A stretch of 64,000 bases of DNA from NCBI GenBank assembly GCA_016874715.1, contig VGTK01000003.1, forward strand, positions 1 through 64,000, in the 5' to 3' direction. Shown in pieces: positions 57,923-64,000 of the stretch. Under the pieces are notes generated by a model. The model saw only the letters and a program-made list of their open reading frames with translations, ran no database searches and had not been told where the DNA came from. Made by a program: the position numbers and the translations under genes. Every line of letters starts with the position of its first letter. Position 1 is the first letter of the stretch. The DNA comes from Deltaproteobacteria bacterium (GTDB lineage Bacteria; Desulfobacterota; Binatia; UBA12015).

Positions 57923-57933
57923 CCCCCCCCCCC
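57923..57933 (-). repeat. homopolymeric G tract (11 nt) at the ribosome-binding site
   Basis: Eleven consecutive G on the minus strand end seven bases before the DUF1302 ATG (57915-57913). The tract can serve as a Shine-Dalgarno, and its length could vary by slipped-strand replication, which would change the spacing to the start codon or the promoter-to-start distance. Confidence 0.85.
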
Positions 57934-58000
57934 AGGAACTCCCGTCGCGGCGGCTCCCCAGACCCGCCGGCGCTCCTCCCCTCCGGGCGAAGCGCCGCAC

Positions 58001-58030
58001 CTTCTACGCTGCGGCAATTTCACCTGTCAA
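58001..58030 (-). promoter_or_regulatory. sigma-70 promoter of the DUF1302 locus
   Basis: The minus strand has TTGACA (58030-58025) and TAGAAG (58006-58001), 18 bases apart. Transcription would begin near 57994, about 80 bases before the DUF1302 start. The rest of the 349-base divergent gap (58031-58264), upstream of the lytic transglycosylase gene, shows no recognised element. Confidence 0.7.
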
Positions 58031-58264
58031 CGAGTTCAGGCGGCATCGCCGTGCTTCCGCCCACAAGCCGTCCGGATCGCGCGCAACCGGGCCGGAACCG
58101 CTCGCCAACGATCTCGCGGTGGGACCCGATGCCCCGAGATCCGCGGGACCACCCCACAGCATCTCGGTCGACGGCCGGCCACCGGCGCCGATCCGCTTGT
58201 GCGCGCGGCGGACGTCTGGTTCAGTACCGTCACCCAAAACGAAGACACCGACCCTGGAGGCTAC

Positions 58265-59353
58265 ATGCGTCGCGCGTGCATCCGGAGTCGGCGGCTGCTG
58301 TTTCTCGTTGTGGTGGTCGGGGTGTGCGGGGTGGTGGCGGGCGCCGCCTGGGCGCGCGAGGGGGCGCCGCGGCTCGCGTTCGGCAACGAGTTCCACCTTT
58401 CGCCCGCCATCGAGGAGGACGTCCGTTTCTGGATCGACGTCTTCACCCGATACGCGCTCGGCGAGGCGATCGTCCACGACCGCGGGAACCCGTCGCATGT
58501 TCTCGCCGTCGTGCCGCTGCGCTCCGGCCGCAGCGGCGAGATCGACGACGTCCGGCGTCGGTACCTGAAGCTGACCGCCGCGCTCCGCACCGCATCGTCG
58601 CGCGACCTGAGCCGTCTCCTCGCGCCCTTCGGACCGCCGCTCGCGCCGCGCTCGATCACCGACGCCGCCGACCGCATCCGCGTCCAGCCCGGGCAGCGCG
58701 AGGTGTTCCGCGCGAGCCTGCTGCGCTCGCAGCGCTACCTGCCCATGCTGCGCAAGGTGCTGTCGGCGGCGGGCGTCCCGCCCGAGCTCGCCTACCTGCC
58801 GCACGTCGAGTCGTCGTTCGACACCGACGCGGAATCCCGCGCCGGCGCGATCGGTCTGTGGCAGCTCATGCCGGAGACCGCGCGCGAGCTGCTGCTGCGC
58901 GTCGACGACGAGGTCGACGAGCGCCGCCAGCCGCACAAGGCGACCGCGGCCGCGGCCACGTACCTGCGGGACGCCTACGATCGCCTGGAGAGCTGGCCGC
59001 TCGCGGTCACGTCCTACAACCATGGTCTTGGCGGCACGCTGCGCGCGGTGGCCAGCGTCGGCTCGCGACACCTGCACGACATCCTCGCGCACCACTCGAG
59101 CCCGTCGTTCGGGTTCGCCAGCAGGAGCTTCTACGCACTGTTCCTCGCCGCCGTGCACGTCGCCGAGAACGAGGACTGGTACTTCCCCGAGATCGCCGAG
59201 ATGCGCCGCCGCGAGTACGTGGTGCAGAAGGGCGACTCGCTCTGGCTGATCGCGCGGCGCCACGGCGTCACGGTCGAGCGCATCCGGTCGGCGAACAAGC
59301 TCACCGAGTCGGCCCGCTTGCAGCTCGGGCAGCGGATCATGATGCCCGGGTGA
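58265..59353 (+). CDS. mltD: lytic murein transglycosylase with LysM, MltD-like
   Basis: 362 residues with a signal peptide (about 1-30, VVVVGVCGVVAGAAWA). The SLT domain (about 155-280) has the catalytic Glu in LPHVESSFD and the family motif GAIGLWQLMPETAREL, then AVTSYNHG. A C-terminal LysM (about 317-360) begins YVVQKGDSLWLIARRHGV and binds peptidoglycan. The enzyme cleaves the MurNAc-GlcNAc bond to give 1,6-anhydro products during cell-wall remodelling. The ATG at 58265 has GGAGG five bases upstream and matches the signal peptide. Its stop overlaps the sirtuin start (TGATG), so the two are coupled. Confidence 0.92.
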   Translation: MRRACIRSRRLLFLVVVVGVCGVVAGAAWAREGAPRLAFGNEFHLSPAIEEDVRFWIDVFTRYALGEAIVHDRGNPSHVLAVVPLRSGRSGEIDDVRRRYLKLTAALRTASSRDLSRLLAPFGPPLAPRSITDAADRIRVQPGQREVFRASLLRSQRYLPMLRKVLSAAGVPPELAYLPHVESSFDTDAESRAGAIGLWQLMPETARELLLRVDDEVDERRQPHKATAAAATYLRDAYDRLESWPLAVTSYNHGLGGTLRAVASVGSRHLHDILAHHSSPSFGFASRSFYALFLAAVHVAENEDWYFPEIAEMRRREYVVQKGDSLWLIARRHGVTVERIRSANKLTESARLQLGQRIMMPG

Positions 59354-60141
59354 TGACGACTTTCTTCGAGGACGACGCGATCGAAGCCGCCGCCGCCGCT
59401 CTGCTGCGCGCCCGCTACCCGATCGCGCTGACCGGTGCGGGACTGTCGGTCGAGAGCGGCATTCCCCCCTTCCGCGGACCGGGCGGGCTTTGGACCAAGC
59501 ACGGGGAGCCGCCGATGAACGGCTGGGAGCTGTTCCTCGCCGACCCGGAGCTCGCGTGGCGCAAGCGCCTCGATCCGCAGGGGCCCATGCGCGAGCTGTT
59601 CGAGCGGCTCGCGGCCGCGCGCCCGAACGCGGGACACCTGGCGCTGGTCGAGCTCGAGGAGATGGGGTTGCTGCGCTGCACCGTGACGCAGAACATCGAC
59701 GACCTGCACCGCATCGCCGGACAGCGGGAGCTCGCCGAGATCCACGGCAACGCGACGCTGGTGCGCTGCATCGAGTGCGCGGCGCGCTGGCCGCGCGAGG
59801 AGATCGCGCTGGACGTCCTGCCGCCGCTCTGCACGCACTGCGGCGGCCTGCTCAAGTCGGACACCGTCTCGTTCGGCGAGCCCATCCCGCCCGACGTCCT
59901 CGAGCGCTGCCAGCGCGAGGCGCGCAGCGCGGACTGCATCCTCGTCGCCGGCACGTCGGCGACGGTCTACCCGGCGGCGGCCTTGCCGATCGAGGTCCTG
60001 CAGCGCCGCGGCACGGTGATCGAGGTCAACCCGTACGACACCGAGCTGACCGGGGTCGCGCATGTCGTCGTGCGCGGCCCGGCTGGCGACGCCCTGCCCC
60101 GCATCGCGGCTGCCGCCCGGCGCATCGCCGGCACGGCGTGA
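59353..60141 (+). CDS. cobB: Sir2-family NAD-dependent protein deacylase
   Basis: A 262-residue sirtuin. The NAD-binding loop is GAGLSVESGIPPFRG, the catalytic motif is TQNIDDLHRIAG followed by EIHGN with the catalytic His, and the zinc cysteines are CIEC and CTHC. AGTSATVYPAAALP and VNPYDTE complete the Rossmann fold. It removes acyl groups from lysines, for example on acetyl-CoA synthetase, and is cytosolic. The ATG overlaps the stop of the transglycosylase gene. It is an unusual operon partner for a cell-wall enzyme; coupling may be for expression only. It converges with the HtrA-like gene with no gap between the two stop codons. Confidence 0.93.
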   Translation: MTTFFEDDAIEAAAAALLRARYPIALTGAGLSVESGIPPFRGPGGLWTKHGEPPMNGWELFLADPELAWRKRLDPQGPMRELFERLAAARPNAGHLALVELEEMGLLRCTVTQNIDDLHRIAGQRELAEIHGNATLVRCIECAARWPREEIALDVLPPLCTHCGGLLKSDTVSFGEPIPPDVLERCQREARSADCILVAGTSATVYPAAALPIEVLQRRGTVIEVNPYDTELTGVAHVVVRGPAGDALPRIAAAARRIAGTA

Positions 60142-61041
60142 TCAGCTGCCGAAGAAGCCTTCGACGGTGGCGGCGACGACGTCGACCTCGCGCACGGCGC
60201 CGGCGCGGAACACCCGCAGGTTGACGGCGTCGCCCGGCTGGCGGCGCCAGATCCGTTCGTAGAGCGCACGACGGTCCGCCACCGGCGCGCCGTCGATGGC
60301 GAGGAGCACGTCCCCTGCTTCGAGCCCCGCGTGCGCCCCCGGGCTGTTCGGCAGGACCCCCGCCAGCACCACGTGGTCGCGCAGCGAGTAGCTGGTGATG
60401 CCGAGCCACGCGCGTGGCGCCGGCGCGTCGTAGCGACCCGTGCGCTCGACCTGCTCGAGCATCGGCAGCGCGAACGACGCCGGCACCGCGAGCGTGAACT
60501 TGCCCACCTCGGCGAGCGACAGCGCGACGACGCCGATCATCCGTCCGTGCGCGTCGAGCAGCGGGCCGCCGCCGAGACCGGGGTTCTGCACGGTGACGGT
60601 GATCGCGCGCTCGAGCAGGTACTCCCAGAAAGCCTCGAACACGTCGACCGAGCTGACCGCGCCCGCATCGACGCGCCGTCCGTCGGCGACGCTCGCGACG
60701 AGAAACGCCTCCTCGCCGGCGCGCACGTCCTCGACGGCGCGCACCGGCACCATCGCCGGGACTCGGTCTCTGATCTTGACCACGCCGAGCCCGGAGGCAT
60801 AGTCGATGCCGACCACGTCGCCCGCCCGCACGTCGCCCGGCTCGAGCGTCACCTCGACCGTGCGGCTGCCGATCACCATGTAGTGCGCGGTGAGGATCAC
60901 GCCGCCGCGCGAGACGATGGTGCCGGTACCGGAGCGCTCGGCACCGAGGATGTCCGCCGAAGGGTGGCTTTCCGCGACCTGCGCCTGCAGGTGCACCGTG
61001 GCCGGCACGACCTTGCGCAGCAGGTGAACCGAGGCGTTCAA
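60142..61041 (-). CDS. HtrA/DegP-like PDZ protein lacking the catalytic triad (pseudoprotease)
   Basis: About 299 residues. The trypsin-like domain (1-200) aligns with DegP/HtrA: SGTGTIVSRGGVILTA for the first barrel, VGIDYASGLGVVKI for the Asp region and VQNPGLGGGPLLDAHG for the Ser region. The catalytic His is Tyr54 (ILTAHYMV for ILTNNHVV, with a shifted His53), the Asp is Gly84, and the Ser is Gly157 (NPGLGGGP for NPGNSGGP). A C-terminal PDZ domain (about 205-290) with GVLPNSPGAHAGLEAGDVLL is intact. No signal peptide is seen, so location is uncertain. The TTG at 61041 is chosen for length and a GGGGGAA about eight bases before it. It may bind substrates without cleaving them. Confidence 0.82.
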   Translation of the reverse strand: MNASVHLLRKVVPATVHLQAQVAESHPSADILGAERSGTGTIVSRGGVILTAHYMVIGSRTVEVTLEPGDVRAGDVVGIDYASGLGVVKIRDRVPAMVPVRAVEDVRAGEEAFLVASVADGRRVDAGAVSSVDVFEAFWEYLLERAITVTVQNPGLGGGPLLDAHGRMIGVVALSLAEVGKFTLAVPASFALPMLEQVERTGRYDAPAPRAWLGITSYSLRDHVVLAGVLPNSPGAHAGLEAGDVLLAIDGAPVADRRALYERIWRRQPGDAVNLRVFRAGAVREVDVVAATVEGFFGS

Positions 61042-61095
61042 GAGGCTATTCCCCCGGTGTGCGCGGCCGCGCCGCGGGGCCCGATCCAGAATCCC

Positions 61096-62517
61096 ATGTC
61101 CGTGCTGGAGATCGACATCTCGACGTCGCCCGAAGCCTTGTTCCGCGCGAACGGCGGCGGGAGCGGCGCTTTCTGGTTCGACGGTCCGACCGACGGCGGG
61201 GACACCTTTATGGGCTTCCCCTGCACCACGCAACTGCTTCTGCGCGCCGACGGCGTCGCGGTGATCACCAGCGCGAACGCGGAGCGCGAGGAGCACCGCG
61301 ACGCGCTCGGCGCGACCGAGCGCTTCGTCGCCGGGGCGCCGGCGCCGCCCGACGGGTCCGGGGCACCGCACACGGTCGGTTTCTTCGCCTACGACCTGAT
61401 CGCGCTGCTCGAGCGGCGGGCGCAGCCGCGGCGCGATGCGTCGGCGAGCCTGCCGCTCGCATGGCTCGCGCGCCACGACGCGGTGGTCGAGATTCCGCGC
61501 ACCGATGCGGCGACGCGCGACGCGCGACGCGTGCTGCGCGTGCACGGCGTCGACGCTGCAGCCGCGGCTCGCGGCGCGGAGCAGGTACGGCGAGCCGACG
61601 CCGCTGCAGCGCGAGCACCGTCGCCGAAGCGCGCGCGCGCGACCTCCGTGGTGCTCGAAGGCCCGCACGAGGAGCGTCACCTGCGCGCCGTGCGGCGCGC
61701 CCTCGAGTACGTCGCCGCCGGCGACGTCTACCAGGTGAACCTCGCGCAGCGCTTCCGCGTGCGCAGCGACCTCGAGCCGTTCGAGGCGTTCCTCCGGCTT
61801 CGCGAAGCGCAGCCGGTGCCGTTCGCCGCCTACCTCGACTGCGCCGGGTTCTCGGTGCTGTGCGGCTCGCCGGAGCGCTTCCTGCGCGTGCGGGGTGGGG
61901 CGATCGAGACCGAGCCGATCAAGGGCACGCGGCCGCGCGACCGTGACCCCGACGCCGACCGCGCACTCCGCGCAGCGCTGTGCGGTGACGCAAAGGAGCG
62001 CGCCGAGCACGTGATGGTCGTCGACCTCGAGCGCAACGACCTCGGGCGCGTGTGCGTGACGGGATCGGTCCACGTGCCCTCCTTGATGCGGGTCGAATCG
62101 TTCGCGACCCTGCACCACATGGTGTCGACGGTACGCGGAACTCTCCGAACCGATGTGGGCCTCGCCGAGCTGCTGCGCGCGACGTTTCCCGGCGGCTCGA
62201 TCACCGGCGCGCCGAAGATCCGCGCCGCGCAGGTGATCGCCGAGCTGGAGGATGCGCCGCGCGAGCTCTACACCGGGGCGTTGTTCCGCTTTCGCGGTCC
62301 GCGCGACTTCGACTCCGCGATCGCGATCCGCACCGCCGTCGCACGCGACGGCGTCTACGCATACCATGCCGGCGGCGGCATCGTCGCGGACTCCGACCCG
62401 GTGCGCGAGCACCGGGAGTGCCTGCTCAAGGCGGAGCCGTTCCTCCGCGCCCTCGACGTCGCGCCGTTCGACGTCGGCGATGGCGCCCGCGGCGCGCAGG
62501 GCCGGGCGACGGCATGA
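61096..62517 (+). CDS. pabB: aminodeoxychorismate synthase component I
   Basis: A 473-residue chorismate-utilising enzyme (anthranilate synthase I fold). The N-terminal regulatory-like part is followed by the catalytic domain with ARRALEYVAAGDVYQVNLAQR, the PabB-type lysine motif PIKGTRPRD, VVDLERNDLGRVC, and FPGGSITGAPKIRA then YTGALF and AIAIRTA. PIKGT separates PabB from TrpE (PIAGT), since this lysine forms the covalent intermediate in PabB. It makes 4-amino-4-deoxychorismate for folate. The ATG at 61096 is divergent from the HtrA-like gene with a 54-base gap. Its stop overlaps pabC (ATGA). No PabA glutaminase gene is adjacent. Confidence 0.93.
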   Translation: MSVLEIDISTSPEALFRANGGGSGAFWFDGPTDGGDTFMGFPCTTQLLLRADGVAVITSANAEREEHRDALGATERFVAGAPAPPDGSGAPHTVGFFAYDLIALLERRAQPRRDASASLPLAWLARHDAVVEIPRTDAATRDARRVLRVHGVDAAAAARGAEQVRRADAAAARAPSPKRARATSVVLEGPHEERHLRAVRRALEYVAAGDVYQVNLAQRFRVRSDLEPFEAFLRLREAQPVPFAAYLDCAGFSVLCGSPERFLRVRGGAIETEPIKGTRPRDRDPDADRALRAALCGDAKERAEHVMVVDLERNDLGRVCVTGSVHVPSLMRVESFATLHHMVSTVRGTLRTDVGLAELLRATFPGGSITGAPKIRAAQVIAELEDAPRELYTGALFRFRGPRDFDSAIAIRTAVARDGVYAYHAGGGIVADSDPVREHRECLLKAEPFLRALDVAPFDVGDGARGAQGRATA

Positions 62518-63404
62518 GCACGGCACGACCGTCCCGGGGCCGCGACGTCGTCTGGGTGAACGGCCGCCTCCTGCCGTCGAGCCGTGCGACGCTATCGGTG
62601 TACGACCGCGGCTTCCTCTACGGCGACGCCGTGTTCGAGACCGTGCGTGCGTACGACGGGCGACTCTTCCTCTGGCCGCAGCACGCGCGGCGGCTCGCCG
62701 CGAGCCTGCGCGCGTTCCGCATTCCCGCCCCGCGGACCGACCTCGCCGGGGTGGCGCGGCGCGTGATCGCGGCGCGGGGCCTTGCCGACGCGGCGGTCCG
62801 CGTGACCGTCACGCGCGGTACCGGAGAGGGCCTCGTCGCGGCGACCGGGCTCGTGCCGAACGTGGTCGTCATGGCGCGGCCGATTCCCGCAGAGCTGCCC
62901 GCGCGGCGCGAGCAGGGCGTCGGCGTGCTGCTGCTGCCGTTCGGCCGCGGTCACGGCGGGATCACCGACGGCCACAAGACCAACGCGTACCTGAGCGCGG
63001 TGATCGGCAAGACGCGCGCCGCCGAGCGGCGCGCGTTCGAGGGTCTCTACGTCGAGCGCGACGGCCTGGTGAGCGAGGGCACCACGAGCAACGTGTTCGC
63101 GGTTCGACGCGGCCGGCTGCTCACGCCGCCGCTCGAGGCGGGCTGCCTGCCCGGTGTCACGCGGCAGGTGATCCTGCACCTCGCCGCCGAGGAGGGCATC
63201 CCGTACGAGACCATGGCGCTCCAGGCCGCGACGCTGCACGAGCTCGACGAGGTCTTTCTCACCGCGAGCACCCTCGAGGTGATGCCGGTGGTGCGGGTCG
63301 ACCGGCAGCGCGTCGCGACCGGCAAGCCGGGCACGATCACGCGCCTCCTGCAGGACCGCTACCGCGCCTTCGTCCGCCGCACCCTCGCCCGCTCGCGCGC
63401 CTGA
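62514..63404 (+). CDS. pabC: class IV aminotransferase, probable aminodeoxychorismate lyase
   Basis: A 296-residue PLP fold-type IV enzyme. Seen are VWVNGRLLPSSRATLSVYDR, then GFLYGDAVFETVRAYDGR. The PLP lysine lies in DGHKTNAYLSAVIGK; LVSEGTTSNVFAV binds the phosphate. Its position directly behind pabB with an ATGA overlap makes 4-amino-4-deoxychorismate lyase (PabC, p-aminobenzoate formation) the best call. Branched-chain or D-amino acid aminotransferases share this fold and cannot be excluded. A copy of the dispersed element follows after 15 bases. Confidence 0.85.
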   Translation: MSTARPSRGRDVVWVNGRLLPSSRATLSVYDRGFLYGDAVFETVRAYDGRLFLWPQHARRLAASLRAFRIPAPRTDLAGVARRVIAARGLADAAVRVTVTRGTGEGLVAATGLVPNVVVMARPIPAELPARREQGVGVLLLPFGRGHGGITDGHKTNAYLSAVIGKTRAAERRAFEGLYVERDGLVSEGTTSNVFAVRRGRLLTPPLEAGCLPGVTRQVILHLAAEEGIPYETMALQAATLHELDEVFLTASTLEVMPVVRVDRQRVATGKPGTITRLLQDRYRAFVRRTLARSRA

Positions 63405-63419
63405 GGAGCGCCCACACGT

Positions 63420-63593
63420 GCGTCCGCGCGCGCAGCGCGCGCCGGGCGACAGCGAGCGGGGGAGTGGAATTGCCCTCGGTCGGCACTGGCCCACCCGCGA
63501 AGGCGAAGCCGAGTGGCCGAGCCGAAGGCGAGCGGGGGAGTGGAACTGCCCTCGGCTCCGCCGAGGGCGAGGCGAGGGGGCGGCGCCCCCTCG
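63420..63593 (+). repeat. dispersed composite palindromic element, copy 9 with internal duplication
   Basis: cgagcgggggagtgga-type segments occur twice (about 63453 and 63530), each followed by tgccctcgg. They are followed by hairpin ccctcgg / ccgaggg and hairpin cgagggggc / gccccctcg (63573-63581 with 63585-63593). The last arm ends directly at the stop codon of the gene at 63594. The 189-base gap holds no gene. Confidence 0.75.
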
Positions 63594-64000
63594 CTAGGTA
63601 CCAATCAGGAACGGCAGCGCGGCCATGCCGAGTCCGAACAGGACGCTCATGGTCGCCATGGTCGCCTCCGACGCCTGGTCGTAGGTCGACTTCTCACCCG
63701 CCGGCTCCATCTCGCCCTCCTCACCCTCCTCGCCGTCGGCACCGGAGACCCGGTCGCCGGAAGCGGCGACGTCGCCGTCGTCCTCCGCCTCGAGCAGCAC
63801 GTTCTCGCCGTCGGGCGCGTCGCCGACCCCGGTGCCGCCGGACCCGCGGGGCGGCGGCTTCGACTGCACGTTGCCGTCGCGGGAGAGCCAGCCGACGCTC
63901 GGTGCGGGCTCGCGCATGATCTCGTCGAGCGAGCGGGTTCCGCTGCCCAGGCCGTCGCTGAAGAACGGATCGTCGAACGGATCCTTCTCGTTCAGGAATG
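63594..64000 (-). CDS. 3' end of a tail-anchored acidic protein (partial)
   Basis: The frame is open from the right edge of the window to a TAG at 63596-63594, giving at least 134 residues of C-terminus. An ATG at 63917 is internal, because the frame continues upstream through KDPFDDPFFSDGLGSGTRSL. The visible part is acidic, Gly/Glu/Asp-rich (a run of EGEEGE), and ends in one hydrophobic segment TMSVLFGLGMAALPFLIGT at the extreme C-terminus. This suggests a C-terminally anchored membrane protein. No domain is recognised in this fragment. Confidence 0.65.
   Translation of the reverse strand, partial: FLNEKDPFDDPFFSDGLGSGTRSLDEIMREPAPSVGWLSRDGNVQSKPPPRGSGGTGVGDAPDGENVLLEAEDDGDVAASGDRVSGADGEEGEEGEMEPAGEKSTYDQASEATMATMSVLFGLGMAALPFLIGT

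Overview
The window is GC-rich DNA from a Gram-negative bacterium. Its dense, mostly co-directional gene blocks carry type IV pilus genes, RND pumps, outer-membrane barrels and the DUF1302/DUF1329 pairing. This gene content fits the broad deltaproteobacterial-type lineages (Myxococcota, Desulfobacterota, Binatota). The assignment is inferred from gene content; there is no rRNA in the window. I saw no tRNA, rRNA, IS element, prophage or CRISPR array.

Left third (1-16.6 kb, all minus strand): a type IV pilus locus. In transcription order it holds pilB; pilT-pilC-sensor/activator; pilA; two polytopic membrane proteins, a PAP2-type phosphatase/transferase and a TMTC-like TPR mannosyltransferase; then pilD and the minor pilins FimT/GspH, PilV, PilW and the first codons of a possible PilX. 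Near-consensus sigma-54 promoters lie before pilA (9057-9072) and pilT (14327-14342). The locus encodes its own sigma-54 activator, a membrane PilS-like sensor fused directly to a PilR-like AAA+ and DNA-binding module with no kinase or receiver. The four membrane/carbohydrate-type genes between pilA and pilD suggest a pilin or envelope glycosylation module.

Middle (16.6-47 kb): aroE, pfkA (ATP/PPi-type signature), a DUF1302-like barrel, exoD, ppdK with a histone-H1-like basic tail, a serine-hydrolase lipoprotein, a minus-strand metabolic group (enoyl-CoA hydratase, Gfo/Idh oxidoreductase, FxLYD-type protein, YciI-like protein, unknown), a TetR-controlled RND efflux operon with a clear operator, an FHA-sigma-54 activator, a PI-PLC-like lipoprotein, a MacA-MacB type operon, an ABC-F ATPase, a small orphan transcription unit, two small HTH regulators around a lipoprotein, and mrp/apbC.

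Right third (47-64 kb): a nine-gene minus-strand envelope locus (DUF1302 barrel, YCF48 propeller, MMPL-type RND, GldA/GldF/GldG ABC system, DUF4340, DUF1329) that looks like a trans-envelope lipid or hydrophobic-substrate transport system. After it come an MltD-like lytic transglycosylase with LysM, a sirtuin, an HtrA-like protein that has lost its whole catalytic triad, pabB-pabC, and the 3' end of a tail-anchored protein.

Throughout the window, gene ends are decorated with copies of a composite GC-rich palindromic element (about ten copies including decayed ones), and several genes and intergenic regions carry recent tandem duplications. Many genes overlap by ATGA/GTGA/TTGA, so GTG and TTG starts are common.
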